Shown here: piece after piece, positions 12,268-22,469 of the stretch | How positions within the stretch are numbered: position 1 is the stretch's first letter | Layout: the number at the start of each line of letters is the position of its first letter | Origin: Pseudoips prasinana | Lineage: Eukaryota > Arthropoda > Insecta > Lepidoptera > Nolidae | Assembly (NCBI GenBank): GCA_951640165.1 | Contig: OX621253.1 | Location: forward strand, 16,076,001-16,140,000 | Reading direction: 5' to 3' | Length of the DNA: 64,000 nt | The notes under the pieces: model-generated | The model's database searches: none | What the model was told of the DNA's origin: nothing | What the model saw: only the letters and a program-made list of their open reading frames with translations | Made by a program: the position numbers and the translations under genes

Positions 12268-12445
12268 CATCATCATATCAGCCGAAAGCCGTCCACTGCT
12301 GGACAAAAGCCTCCCTCACAGATCTCCACAATTGCCGGTCTTGCGCTATTCGCATCCAGTAGTTTCCAGCGACCCGCACAAGATCATCGGTCCATCTTGT
12401 AGGGGGCCTGCCCACGCTACGTCTTCCGGTTCGTGGTCGCCACAA
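12268..12445 (-). pseudogene. RTE-type reverse transcriptase C-terminus, fragment
   Basis: On the minus strand the segment translates as LLWRPRTGRRSVGRPPTRW followed by TDDLVRVAGNYWMRIAQDR, which is the C-terminal end of the endonuclease-reverse transcriptase of RTE-type LINEs, abundant in Lepidoptera. It runs into the usual CAGTGGACGGCTTTCGGCTGATATGATGATG tail. It is a 5'-truncated dead copy, useful as a reference for the uninterrupted target sequence of the insertion at 27760. Confidence 0.85.
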
Positions 12446-12820
12446 GAGAAACATAAGTATATAGCCTATAAAAAAAGAAAAAAATAAATGATTCAACTTG
12501 AATATCTGTTTTGTTATGGCTAAGAATAGAAGTTATAGAAACCGACACTATTAAACCTATATGCAATAATAACATATTATTTTTGTTTTATAACAATTTC
12601 CTGGAATTGTTACTTACTTAAGACAGGAACAGGCATCGTAATAGTTATGCGATTTACTACAACTACAATTGTTCTACAACTAGGTTTAACCAGCTCAACT
12701 TGGCTACTTGAATCGACCCTGATAAATATTTTTTTGGACTTTTTGGACTTTTTAATGGACTCTATCAGATGAATGCATGCTGCTTCGGTGCTCTCCTTTC
12801 GCGCCATGTCCTGGATGGTA

Positions 12821-12858
12821 GGGCCCAGGGAACGTCTACCGACACGTTCCCTGGGCCC
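12821..12858. repeat. Perfect 15-bp palindrome beside minisatellite
   Basis: GGGCCCAGGGAACGT (12821-12835) is exactly repeated in inverse at 12844-12858 with an 8-base spacer. It abuts the 25-bp tandem array. Confidence 0.85.
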
Positions 12859-13005
12859 TCCCAGCCCTCCCTCTGGATTGCCCTCCCAGCCCTCCCTCTG
12901 GATTGCCCTCCCAGTCCTCCCTCTGGATTGCCCTCCCAGCCCTCCCTTTGGATTGCCCTCCCAGCCCTCCCTCTGGATTGCCCTCCCAGCCCTCCTTCTA
13001 GATGG
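12856..13005. repeat. 25-bp minisatellite, six units
   Basis: Six consecutive 25-bp units of CCCTCCCAGCCCTCC plus CTCTGGATTG run from 12856 to 13005; units 3, 4 and 6 carry point changes. The strand is strongly purine/pyrimidine-biased. Because 25 is not a multiple of 3, each strand reads open in several frames, which creates spurious repetitive open frames on both strands. Confidence 0.93.
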
Positions 13006-13315
13006 CCCTCCCCTATTGCCGACTCCTGCCAGTCTGGGCAAGCGACTGCGGACCCTGATAAACCTAGGTGTAGGCGCATTTCGTGATTTACCCGTAACAC
13101 ATACACAGCCAATGCATGCTTATGACCCGTCGAACGAACAAAAAGAAAGTTAGTGCATTCGATTACCTGCGGCGTGCTTGTAGAGAGTACCCCCGCTAGG
13201 TCGGTATGAATAGGTATGTCGACGCGTCGGTAAGTCAGTCATTTGTTTTCTTTTAACTTTGTGAAAGTTCCATAATTAAATTACTATTGTATCTATTACT
13301 AGTGACTCGCCGATA

Positions 13316-13640
13316 CACAGTGGAACGAATGTATGGGAGCGGTTGGACGTAGACATGTCCGAAAAAAAAGAGTAAAATTATGCCAAACTAATGATGCCAT
13401 CTTATTCGATTACTTAATGCCTTCATAACTTGTGGTGATGAATTTCTTCATAACTCCCATATTTCGGGAGTAATTTGAGAAAATGTGAAATTTTACTATG
13501 AAAATGAGTGTATCGAGCTCTCTCCCTCCTGATTCCGGGCTTGTTTCAAGTAGCGGTCTCTAATATCATAATGCTAATACTAAGAGCTATATTTAATACT
13601 AAGACACATAGTGCGCCAAATGTGCACTTTCTGGGATAAA
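13316..13640. repeat. Left inverted arm of the CACAGTG element
   Basis: This 325-bp arm matches 14596-14920 in reverse complement with only scattered mismatches. It ends internally at CTTTCTGGGATAAA. It contains no obvious gene. Confidence 0.92.
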
Positions 13641-13964
13641 GAGTGATGTTTATTTTATAACACAATTTTTTTATTTTTTGTTTATTTTGTTGATTAAAAC
13701 CGTTTTTCTAAAGGTTTACCTTATTACAATAACATTTCTGAGCAGCCAATTAAAGAAGATATAAGCTAATTAGGATATATAATTAGGGACTTAAGGTTTA
13801 CATATAAAACTGATGCACTAATGATTACTGATAAGAACATTGCTATTATTTAATTACTAAATGGCTCTTAATACACTAATTTAGCATGCATCATTTACTA
13901 ATTATCACAATAACTAATTACCTTGCAATATTTAACAAAGGATACCTGGGATACCTGGATTTTA

Positions 13965-14000
13965 TATAAATAGGTCACTATTAGTAACTTTAAAATCAGT
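13965..14000 (+). promoter_or_regulatory. TATA box and initiator of the element's gene
   Basis: TATAAATA begins at 13965 and an insect initiator TCAGT lies at 13996-14000, with its A 33 bases after the first T of the TATA box, close to canonical spacing. The predicted leader to the ATG at 14039 is about 40 nt. This supports the ORF being expressed. Confidence 0.55.
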
Positions 14001-14038
14001 GTTGATTTACACCTCGTTGTATCCAAGCTAATCTCGCA

Positions 14039-14515
14039 ATGTATTTTCCAAATTTTAATACAAATCTTGATATTCACGTTGCTTTATGCGCACGCGCACA
14101 TAAAGATTTACGCGACTTTAACTATTTGTTCAGTGTTTTAAAAGATAACAGTTGTGTTCAGTTATGTGAAAGTGCTGAAACAAGTTTAAAAGACTGGTGT
14201 CGTCGATTTTGCTACCGCATTTATGCAAAATGGACAAAGTCTGGAAGAAGCACAGATAAGTTTCGGAAGAAACATGAGATTTGGCTACAGGCTGCAATTC
14301 AATGGCCGGAATTACAGAATGAAAATATGGAACCTTCTACAGAAAATATAAGTGACGTCATCGAGCCCATAATTTCTCCTGCTAAATCTGATGCTTCAAC
14401 TTGTACACATCCTAGTCCTCGTAAATCTTCAACTTACTTAAAAGTCATACTCTCATCAGTTCTTGTGAATATTTTTGTTAATATATATTTCTGTATATAT
14501 ATAATATATTTATAG
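14039..14515 (+). CDS. Unrecognised 158-aa protein inside CACAGTG element
   Basis: I do not recognise this protein. The frame runs from the first ATG after a TATA/initiator pair to TAG. Residues 1-45 are mildly hydrophobic and contain three cysteines; residues about 46-92 are basic and aromatic (KDWCRRFCYRIYAKW, then SGRSTDKFRKKHEIWL), suggesting a small helical nucleic-acid-binding domain; residues 93-133 are acidic and serine-rich; residues 134-158 are a hydrophobic run (VILSSVLVNIFVNIYFCIY) that could be a membrane segment or simply frame run-on into AT-rich DNA. It could be the N-terminal remnant of a longer transposase, or an accessory protein of the element. No catalytic motif is visible. 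Confidence 0.55.
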   Translation: MYFPNFNTNLDIHVALCARAHKDLRDFNYLFSVLKDNSCVQLCESAETSLKDWCRRFCYRIYAKWTKSGRSTDKFRKKHEIWLQAAIQWPELQNENMEPSTENISDVIEPIISPAKSDASTCTHPSPRKSSTYLKVILSSVLVNIFVNIYFCIYIIYL

Positions 14516-14595
14516 ACCTCTTAATAAGTCTGTCTGCGGTTTAAAGTAAATACAAATGGGGAAAAAACGTTTTTTTTTTTTAATTTTCATTTCCT

Positions 14596-14920
14596 TTTAT
14601 CCCAGAAAGTGCACATTTGGCGCACTATGTGTCTTAGTATTAAATATAGCTCTTAGTAATAGCATTACGATATTAGAGACCGCTACTTGAAACAAGCCCG
14701 GAATCAGGAGGGAGAGAGCTCGATACACTCATTTTCATAGTAAAATTTCACATTTTCTCAAATTACTCCCGAAATATGGGAGTTATGAAGAAATTCATCA
14801 CCACAATTTATGAAGGCATTAAGTAATCGAATAAGATGGCATCATTAGTTTGTCATAATTTTACTCTTATTTTTCGGACATGTCTACGTCCAACCGCTCC
14901 CATACATTCGTTCCACTGTG
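14596..14920. repeat. Right inverted arm of the CACAGTG element
   Basis: Reverse complement of 13316-13640, ending CGTTCCACTGTG at 14920. The arms are exactly equal in length. Confidence 0.92.
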
Positions 14921-14925
14921 CGATA

Positions 14926-15524
14926 GAAAGATAAATTAGTAAAAAAAAAAAATCTCTGGCGCGGGCGTTACTTATCTATGGCCGCCATAGCTGTATTGGC
15001 TTGTCCGTCTCATTGGATAATGCGTATACCGGAATAGAGTGTGTACATTGTGTACCTGAATTTGTATATTAATTTGTACTTTTGTACAATAAGTACTAGT
15101 AAGTTCGACCAATCCCCATGATTTTCAAGGGTATATACACTATAAATACTAAGATATTATCCGATATAATAAAATTGCATTTGTGAATATCTCAGCAATA
15201 TATCCTCTCAAACCAAAAAATAAGAAAGAATTATCAAAATCCGTCAACAAAATTTAAAGAAAACTTAACATACCGGAGTATAAAATTAAACAAAAAAACA
15301 TATAGTCTTGAAAAAATTGAGAAACATAGGTACTCATTCTTTTTTTAAATATAATTATTTAAAATTCTTCACTTTGTTTAATTTCCAAAAGAGTCCATTT
15401 AAATTTGAGCCGCAGTATTCATACTAACTAGATTGAATTTTCTGTTTCAGTTTTACGCGGAAATACTATTAATTACGCAAATGACGGACACCAACATTTC
15501 ATTCCGTAATGGGTTGTAGAAATC
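14926..15524. other. Intergenic, no gene seen
   Basis: AT-rich sequence. The phrase CATACCGGAGTAT occurs at about 15270 and, similarly, near 11150, hinting at an old repeat. Nothing else is supported. Confidence 0.4.
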
Positions 15525-15690
15525 GTCCCAAAGGAATATAAGTATATCAGAGATCGGGCAGCAGCGTCTCTCTGTGAACTATGACCGTTATACTACAATC
15601 GCCTATTTACCCATCTGCCACTCGTGGCGATTATGGCATAGAGAGACTTGTCCAGCAGTGGACGACATTTGACTAATATGATGACGCAAC
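15525..15690 (+). repeat. 'CATCACCCCATC' family repeat, truncated
   Basis: Contains GATCGGGCAGCAGCGTCTCTC, TGGCGATTATGGCAT and TTGTCCAGCAGTGGACGACATTTG, followed by ATGATGACG. It is a decayed copy of the family at 8210, 17306, 19205 and 47925. Confidence 0.6.
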
Positions 15691-15717
15691 TTAATGTAAT
15701 AATATCTTGGGGACATT

Positions 15718-15875
15718 TTGTAAATACATACTGATATAGATGATTTACACCCAGACTCAGGACAAACAGACATGTTCATGCACACCAATATTTGTCTCGG
15801 GTGGGAATCGAACCATGACCTGCGGCGTGAAAGGCAGCGTATCTACCAACCACGCTACGAGGCCCGTCAATGCTA
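15718..15875 (-). mobile_element. tRNA-derived SINE
   Basis: Minus-strand head: GGCCTCGTAGCGTGGTTGGTAGATACGCTG gives an A box, followed by CATGGTTCGATTCCCACC as B box, then the body ACAAATATTGGTGTGCATGAACATG and TTTGTCCTGAGTCTGGGTGTA. The same family occurs at 31086 (plus) and 55275 (minus). The B box is intact. Confidence 0.75.
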
Positions 15876-16037
15876 TGTCTCAACTTAATAATGAGTTCAA
15901 CCGTCTGATTTCTCATATTAACAACATAAATGTTTAATCAACACTCTAAAAATGATATGACTCATTAATTTGCATTGTATTATACATGCATGTATTATTT
16001 TATGCTACATCTTGTTAATAGTCGATCTCATCGTCAT

Positions 16038-16341
16038 CATCTATACAAATAAATAAAATTGGAGTGTCTGTTTGTAATATTGAAATAACCGGTTTTTACT
16101 ACATTAATATGAATATATATACGGTACATACACCAAAATGACATTTTTTACAATTTTTGTCTGTCTGTTTGTTCCGGCTAATCTCTGAAATGGCTGGACC
16201 GATTTTGACGAGACTTTTATTGGCAGGTAGCTGATGTAATAAGGAGTAACTTAGGCTACTTTTATTTTAGAAAAACTCTTTTATTTTACAAGAAAAACGA
16301 AATAAACTAATTAACACGCGGACGAAGTTGCGGGCACAGCT
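16038..16341 (+). mobile_element. Helitron-like element, second subfamily
   Basis: Starts TCTATACAAATAAATAAAATT, has GGAGTGTCTGTTTG early and GGACCGATTTTGACGAGAC in the body, and ends with CACGCGGACGAAGTTGCGGGC then ACAGCTAT. The ending resembles the Lep1 3' end, with CTAT instead of CTAG. Non-coding. Confidence 0.65.
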
Positions 16342-16744
16342 ATTGTATATAATTCTCCGTCATTGGTCTTATTCACGATTCTTAGATCATCAACTGAGGA
16401 AGTGACTGACTCACTACAGTAGGTTACGTTACGTAGATACGTAAACTACCAGTAGTAACATGTACAGTCATAATTCCGATAAAATGATCAACTGCATGTG
16501 TGGCGTGGTAAGTTTCGGATAAAAGTTTCGAACAGGACAACTATTTGTGTGACTCATAAATAGTTGTTCTGAGACATAGATCATATTCAAGGGTATGATT
16601 TATGCATGGGATTTCCATGTTTGTAAACCCCCGCGAGAAAGAAATTTAATCCATTAATATAGGTACACTTACACTACAAGTAGGCTAAGATATTATGTAG
16701 GTGTGTGTGTGTTTATTAAGAAAAGAAAAAATAAACTAAGCGGA

Positions 16745-16895
16745 TGGTGCTTATATATACCGGCGTTCCCGGGGCTCCTCCCATCAAGCGACCACGGCAG
16801 GTTAGGTTTAGTCTGTGCGAGTCCGACATACCCACCCGCAGACACTTTTTGCGGGTGGCAGGCCTAGACTTTCCTCTGACTTAATAAAAAAAAAA
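16745..16895 (-). repeat. Dispersed GC-richer repeat
   Basis: On the minus strand it contains GTGTCTGCGGGTGGGTATGTC, GGACTCGCACAGACTAAACC and TAACCTGCCGTGG. A second copy in plus orientation is at about 55545-55650. It is non-coding and of unknown class. Confidence 0.55.
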
Positions 16896-17305
16896 GGTGT
16901 TATACATAAAAAAAATGTATTGACTATACTGACTGTCCGGAAATCAAGTTGGTTGTAGTTTTTTCAGTTACCTACACTTTTGAGGACGCCGTTATTGCGT
17001 ATGATTCTATGAATTGCCAATATATTTTTTTACTCTTTTCATCAGTTATGAAAAGTTCCAATAGCTATAGGGCATCTGTCCTTTACCGGTTTTGTTAATA
17101 TAGTTTAGACGGAAAATACTGAGGGAAAATTAGCGACACGTGAGAACCTGACAACCAATTATGCGCCCGGTGCACATAATTGTTGCCTGTTTAATACACG
17201 CAACAATTAATATACAGTTTTAGTAGCTTGACAGTTCTGTTCTTTTCTCGGAACTATATCAGAGAGAGATTTTTTTGCCGTGTAGTGACGCCAGCGATTA
17301 TTAGA

Positions 17306-17536
17306 ATATCATCACCCCATCTCGGCGAGGGCGTAGAAGTCGACTCGAGTGAATATCTACTATCTACCACAGCAGGGCAGCAGGTTCTTTCTTAGTAGGT
17401 ACTTGAATCATCTGACTGCGATCGTCAACCCGTCTGCCAAGCGTGGCTATTATGGCGAAAGCCGAAAGAAATCCACAGCCTGGACGAAGGTGAGGCCTTC
17501 GTCCAGCGGTGGACTTCTTTCGGCTGTTGTGATGAT
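17306..17536 (+). repeat. 'CATCACCCCATC' family repeat
   Basis: Begins ATATCATCACCCCATCTCGG, passes through GAATATCTACTATC and ACTGCGATCGTCAACCCGTC, and ends at CAGCGGTGGACTTCTTTCGG then CTGTTGTGATGAT. This is a longer copy of the repeat at 8210, 15525, 19205 and 47925. Confidence 0.65.
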
Positions 17537-17979
17537 TAGAGAGAGATGTAATTACATTACTATTTACTTAGTGGCATAAAATACAGGATTGCCATAACTT
17601 TTAATTTACTAATAGATCAGTAAAATAAACCGGCCATGTTTGTGCCGCACTCGCACACGAAGTGTACAGAACATGTCCTGATACTCTCACTGTGGTCTGT
17701 GTGACAATACTGACAATTTTAAGAATTTCGATAAATGTATTACTTATTAATTAACAAACCCCTGTGGTTTAAGTGAGGGTCGTATATATAGTATACATAT
17801 ATACTGTAAACTATATTGATCCATAATACCTACTAATAAAAATCTTAAAATTTTCGCAGTCACATTTCAAGCGATACAGCCTTTATTAGGATTAAGGATT
17901 AAATATTTGTTTGTAATAGCGGCAATAGAAATAAATATACTGTTAATTTTTTTCTTTTCTGAGATACAGCCTGCTGAAA

Positions 17980-18515
17980 GACCGACGCGCGACGGACGAA
18001 AAGTGGAGGCTTAGGAATAGGCTTTCGTTGGTACACTATTAGTACACTCTACGATTATACGAGCGTGTATATTTTTACAATAAAAATGCAGTGGAAATGA
18101 GAGCTCTGAGAAGTATCTATGTGTGGTGTGACTTTGAGGGACAGAATACTAACTAGGTACTGATGTAAATGAGCGTTGTCGTGTGAAAGAGGATGTTGTC
18201 ACAAAGATTGAAAAAGGTATGCTGAGATTGTTTGGGCTTCTAGAAAGGATGAATGAAAGAAGATTGACCAAAGAAGTATACCTGGCCTGAGTGAATGGTC
18301 ATACGTGAGGTGAAGACCTCGTAGAACATTCTCTGAAAAAATCGGAGACATTCTCAAGAAAGGCCCGGTCAGAAATCCTCTAAACCGGTGGTGAGTATGT
18401 GTGAAGAATATAATAACAGTAAACGAGACAAATGAGGTGTGCAAAGAACGTGACAAATGGAAATCCGTTGTCTCTGCCTACCCCTCTGGGAAACAGGCGA
18501 GAGCCTATGTATGTA
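17980..18515 (+). pseudogene. Decayed non-LTR reverse transcriptase C-terminus
   Basis: Degenerate frames read phrases typical of the C-terminal end of a lepidopteran non-LTR polymerase: around 18065-18290 a segment like EDVVTKIEKGMLRLFGLLERMNERRLTKEVY in pieces, and at 18410-18500 a segment like NEVCKERDKWKSVVSAYPSGKQA. Stops and frameshifts interrupt the rest. It is a dead fragment. Confidence 0.65.
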
Positions 18516-19204
18516 TGTCATGTATATTTTTTGGTACTTACCTATTATTCTATTGTTTTGATACGTTAAATACTTGTGATTATACAAGGTGTAACAGAAA
18601 TAGTGGACGTAACTTAAGGAGTCTATCTATGACCTTGACCTAATAAAATAAACCTAAGTAGTTTCTGCATTACTAACAATAATTGCCCATCGTTATTTTT
18701 GTATGGGGAGTTAGTATTTTTTTTTGTTTGTTTTGCATTTTGACGTGTAACACGTTGTTTATGTTCACATGCAAACGTTATGTATAATTATCGATTGTGG
18801 AAAGCCCGTAAGATAAAAGATAAATTTATTTGTATAAAACATGTGTAGTACAGGGTATTACATACAGATATAGTATATGGGATCAACATGCCTTGCCTAT
18901 AAGTACGGCGTACAAACAGGATATAAAATTAAACTCGCAACCTTTGGATCAGAAAGTAGATCCACTACGAACTGAGTCACGGCGCGGCGGTCACCAAATA
19001 ACACGATTTTCTGATAATTGTGTTAAAGTGTTTCCAGCTAAACTTCTTGTCCGACAGCTAATTTTATAGGAGACTATCCAGATACTTAATAATTTCCTAA
19101 TCCCGGATTTTTTCTCGGCAGAAAAACCCAAATAAAAAGAGGTGTCAAGGGACACCCGGATGGAACGAAGTTATTTCTTATTATTTATTATGTACAAAAA
19201 ACCT
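18516..19204. other. Intergenic, no gene seen
   Basis: AT-rich sequence. A phrase ATACAAGGTGTAACAGAAATAG near 18590 recurs as ATACAAGGTGTAAAATGAATAA near 26484, an old shared repeat. Small open frames here are not supported as genes. Confidence 0.4.
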
Positions 19205-19450
19205 GTATCATCATTACAGCTAAATGAGTCCACTGCTGGACAAGCCTCCCTCAAGAATCGTCTTGGGGGGATATGCCATAATCGCCACGCTTGGCAGGCG
19301 AGTTGGCCATCGCAGTAAGATGGTCATAGTAATCAGAAGGAAGCTGCTGCCCGTCCTCTGGTAGATATTCCCTCGGGTCGACTTCTACCCCCCCGCACGG
19401 GATGAGATGGGGTGATGATATTCTGATTCTGATATTTGTCGCCGTCACCA
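19205..19450 (-). repeat. 'CATCACCCCATC' family repeat
   Basis: Minus-strand copy of the family seen at 8210, 15525, 17306 and 47925, with the phrases CACCCCATCTCATCCCGTG, TGGCGATTATGGCAT and TTGTCCAGCAGTGGACTCATT. It is among the better preserved copies in this window. Confidence 0.7.
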
Positions 19451-20024
19451 CACAGCATTGGTAACCTGTATACACTCAACAAAAATAATCGTCGCGACAC
19501 CACACTGTTCAATGCGAAATAGAAATGAAAATATCTGGCTTGCTTTCTATAAGAGAGAGAGAGAGAGACAGACAGACAGAGAAACATGCGCCCGCCGAAC
19601 GGCTGCAAAAAGTGTCGTGACAACTTTTCGGAAGAATTTTATCCGTCTAGCCCCCTTTCACAACGCGCGATAAGGAACTTCGTTCCAATAATACTTATCT
19701 AAGTAGGCAGTTATGGATACACTTCGCCCCTCTGCCTTAGATTAGTACTGTAATATAGTTTAAGCTAACTAAGGGATAAACTTCCATGAATTGTTTTAAT
19801 GCAGATACAGCCTTCTCTGCTTCGTCGGATGTATCTGCCCGCTACTTTTACATTCATTATTAAATCACCTCCAAATCGGTGTAGATGTATCATTTTAATT
19901 TTAATTTTTAGTTTTTAAAAACCCTTTCATTCGTTCCCAAACTAAAAGTAGGTACTGTGTGGCCGGTACCAGTAACTCATAATATTTGATTGAACACTAT
20001 AGGCACTGCTAGGTATAGCCGCCA

Positions 20025-20151
20025 GCACATCAAGCTACCCCAATCTGTGTTATTTCTCCAATTGAAAGTGAACCTTACGCTTATGTGATACAGTTTAAAA
20101 TCTATAAAAGAAATTTGACAGATTGGGGTAGCTTCATGTCGGCGTCTGTAC
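20025..20151. mobile_element. GTACAGA-ended MITE, copy 2
   Basis: About 127 bp with GCCAGCACATCAAGCTACCCC at one end and GGTAGCTTCATGTCGGCGTC then TGTAC at the other, and the internal phrase GAAAGTGAACCTTACGCTTA. It matches 53186-53327 and, partly, 3992-4101. Confidence 0.75.
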
Positions 20152-20284
20152 ATTTAATATCGCTCCACACGCTTGTTATCTAGGAGCATTCGTCATAATG
20201 TGAGTGTTATCTTATGATTATAATTATGTTTACATTATTAAAATATTATATACGAATATCATACTAGAACTCGTTTTTATCGGC

Positions 20285-20425
20285 TTAGTCCCACCGTCTT
20301 ACCCACCACTGCAACTCCTGCGACCCAAGATCAGCACTGGCACACAATGAAATGACACTGGCCGGTGAGTCTCAGGCATGTCCCGGCGAATAGCTTTGAC
20401 TGTCTTGGATCCCGCAACAAATTTA
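20285..20425. repeat. Dispersed repeat, pair with 23392-23545
   Basis: Shares with the segment near 23392 the phrases TCTTACCCRCCAYTGCAA, CGGTGAG, TCTCAGGCA and TTGACTGTCTTGGAT. Class unknown. Confidence 0.5.
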
Positions 20426-20498
20426 ATTAGAAAAAATAATGAGCAGGAAAGTTATTCCACTTCATCATATTAGAACGTGTATAATCTTCTGGGAGTTC

Positions 20499-20499
<1 letters not shown>

Positions 20500-20524
<25 letters not shown>
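20500..20524. repeat. TA microsatellite
   Basis: An uninterrupted TA dinucleotide run, followed by ACACACAACG. Confidence 0.85.
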
Positions 20525-20529
<5 letters not shown>

Positions 20530-20961
20530 ACGTGTAACAGAAAGTGTGTCAGTGCCCTTAAGCCAGTGTCCAGAGTCAGTGTCCTTAAGCCTACCTATAC
20601 ACAAAATCTCATACCGAAATATCATCATTTTAATCTTGATCGTAAAATAATATACTATTCAATATATCGACACGTATTTTTATCGATATAACGAACATCC
20701 GTACTAACACAGCACAGCTGATTCTGATTTACGCTAGAAATTGTTTGACATACTCGTACCTCTGTGTTTCTATGCACGCCTGCTAGTTTGATTCCGATTA
20801 CACTCACTACACATATTTTGTTTTAATTTCGAGTTATGTTTTTATTTATAGCACTGCTGAATAGCTATTGGATACTTTACATCGTATAGGTACGTGATAC
20901 ACAAACACATTACGAGAATCTTTTTTATAGTTTTAACTTCTAGTTGAAGTTGTTTTCAGTA

Positions 20962-21146
20962 CTGTGCCTCTAGCACGAGTTCCTGCAGTTTACTTACTCG
21001 ATCACACGTACAGTTTCGTCCCATACATTGAGCACCAGAGTTTTAGTTCTTAATAGTTTCCGCGAGAGGCGCTGGTGCTCAATGTATGGGAGAAACTGTA
21101 CGTGTAATCGAGTAAGTAAACTGCAGGAACTCGTGCTAGAGGCACT
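20962..21146. mobile_element. Fold-back element, ~75-bp arms
   Basis: Arms 20962-21036 and 21072-21146 are near-perfect reverse complements (CTCTAGCACGAGTTCCTGCAG at one end, CTGCAGGAACTCGTGCTAGAG at the other) around a loop of about 35 bases. Almost all of it is stem, typical of a foldback MITE. Open frames crossing it are not genes. Confidence 0.85.
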
Positions 21147-21638
21147 GATGGAAGAATTTCATTATTTCACGTTCACTAAAATCTGCACCGACGCCGAAAG
21201 CTTAATTCTAAGACTTGCCAACTAACACGAGTCTCTCTCATGTACAACATATTCAAAGAATCGTAAAGCTTTCATGTTTCTTAGTTATAAAGAGGCGTGG
21301 CCTCCATCGCGACACTGTACCCCGCTCCTCGTAGTTGGACAGCCTTAAATTCTGTGACCTATGAAACCTCATCATCACGAAGTGCACGTCTGAGGCTATT
21401 CTTTCATAGATGAATGCACGAAATTTTCAAAATTATTACGATCACTAAACGACATAGTTAAGGATTTCGCGGAACACTTTCCTCATTACTAAACGACATT
21501 TTAGACGATTTAGTAACTAACCACGACCTAAATAGACAGCAGTTAACGAACAACTGATGATTTTAATATTTTGAAATAAGTGAAAATGCACAATATTTAC
21601 TGAATTTGGCGGCTTTCTTTGAAAGCGGCCCATTTGGC

Positions 21639-21920
21639 GGCCCCTTTGAGTCCACTCAAACGCGCCGCCAGTGTAACGAAGGCGCGCGCGGCTCGCTTTG
21701 ATGAATATTAAAAGATATTTAACCGTTTATTATTTACCTACATCAACCCTTTGATTTCGCCGCCGTATTAGAGACGGAATTTGAAATGTCCCCTAGTGTT
21801 CATATGAGGCTAGTACATTATTCATATTTTTTCTAACTTATCAGTAGTCGTACCGCGTGTGTGTGTTATCTGGTTAGTTTTTATGGTTAATAATATAATT
21901 AAATTATTCGTTTCCGGCCA
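21639..21920. repeat. Direct repeat, copy 1 (interrupted at its end by a MITE)
   Basis: Matches 22470-22790 at an offset of 827 bp. Shared phrases include TTTGATGAATATTAAAAG, ATATTTAACCGTTTATTATT, CTACATCAACCCTTTGA and CGTGTGTGTGTTATCTGG. Both copies open with TTTGAGTCC-CTCAAA and GCGCCGCCA, a small palindromic region. It ends GGCCA immediately before the MITE at 21921. Confidence 0.8.
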
Positions 21921-22163
21921 GGGGCTCTACCGGCTAAGTCGCCGAACATCGATTTCTTAAATGGCGTTCAAATAAACAAAGGTTAAAAATGACTCAATCA
22001 ATCGTTCAATTGGCTTCAACGTTGACAATCGATTTCGGACCATTTATGACGTCACATGTGCTCATGGAAGCCGATTTAACGATTGATTAAGTAATTTTTA
22101 ACCTTTATTTATTTGAACGCCATTTAAGAAATCGATGTTTGCCGACTTAGCCGGTAGAGCCCC
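21921..22163. mobile_element. GGGGCTCTACC MITE, copy 1
   Basis: A 243-bp element with long inverted ends (GGGGCTCTACCGGCTAAGTC on the left, its complement on the right) and a central GAGCACATGTGACGTCATAA-like phrase on one strand. Copy 2 is at 31265-31504 and fragments lie at 26625-26745 and 50162-50212. It has no coding capacity. The uninterrupted target is visible at about 22777-22787 in the second direct repeat, GGCCAGATTAA. Confidence 0.88.
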
Positions 22164-22164
22164 A

Positions 22165-22445
22165 GATTAAGTGTGTGCGCAAACACAGGGGCACTTTCTA
22201 TTCCATCACTCTCATGATCCGATGGGACGACTAGCGATACGACCGGAAAGAGGTCAAGCACAAGACCGACGGCTTTACGTGCTCTCCGAGGCGAGAGGGT
22301 GTAATACCGCCAACTCCCAGACTTCGGGCTGATACTGAGAAATTTCTTTTTACGGAAAAATCCCATAATCACTTTTTGGCCCGACCCGGGATTTGAACCT
22401 AGGTCTTCATTTCAACACGCTACCGCTAGACCCATGAGTTATACT
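22165..22445 (-). mobile_element. tRNA-derived SINE, second family
   Basis: Minus-strand head: CTCATGGGTCTAGCGGTAGCG (A box) then CCTAGGTTCAAATCCCGGG (B box), followed by a GC-richer body with CTTTACGTGCTCTCCG complement and GTCGTCCCATCGGATCATGA. It fills the gap between the MITE at 21921 and the second direct repeat at 22470. Confidence 0.7.
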
Positions 22446-22469
22446 AGAACATATTCAAATGGCGCGGCG

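Larger units (their letters stand above)
13311..14925 (+). mobile_element. DNA transposon, CACAGTG ends, 325-bp inverted arms, one ORF
   Basis: The element proper is 13316-14920 (1605 bp), flanked by CGATA at 13311-13315 and again at 14921-14925, a 5-bp target duplication. Both arms are 325 bp (13316-13640 and 14596-14920) and nearly identical in inverse orientation. Each end reads CACAGTGGAACG. A 5-bp duplication with CAC...GTG ends fits Transib (the RAG1-related superfamily), whose ends resemble recombination signal heptamers; CACAGTG is the exact heptamer. I see no nonamer at the proper spacing. The interior carries one 158-codon gene and no recognisable DDE transposase, so this is probably a non-autonomous or internally deleted member. 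The near-identity of arms suggests recent mobility or gene conversion. Superfamily assignment is inference. Confidence 0.85.

Noticed and set aside
12610..13153. Long repetitive open frames on both strands, proline/serine-rich on plus and glycine/arginine-rich on minus
   Set aside because: They are produced by the 25-bp minisatellite, whose period is not a multiple of three, so all frames on both strands stay open. No start context or conserved domain supports a protein.
13316..13380. A complete recombination signal (heptamer plus 12 or 23 spacer plus nonamer) at the CACAGTG end
   Set aside because: Only the heptamer matches. The A-rich run near 13362-13369 is not at a 12- or 23-base spacing, so a functional RAG-type signal is not claimed.
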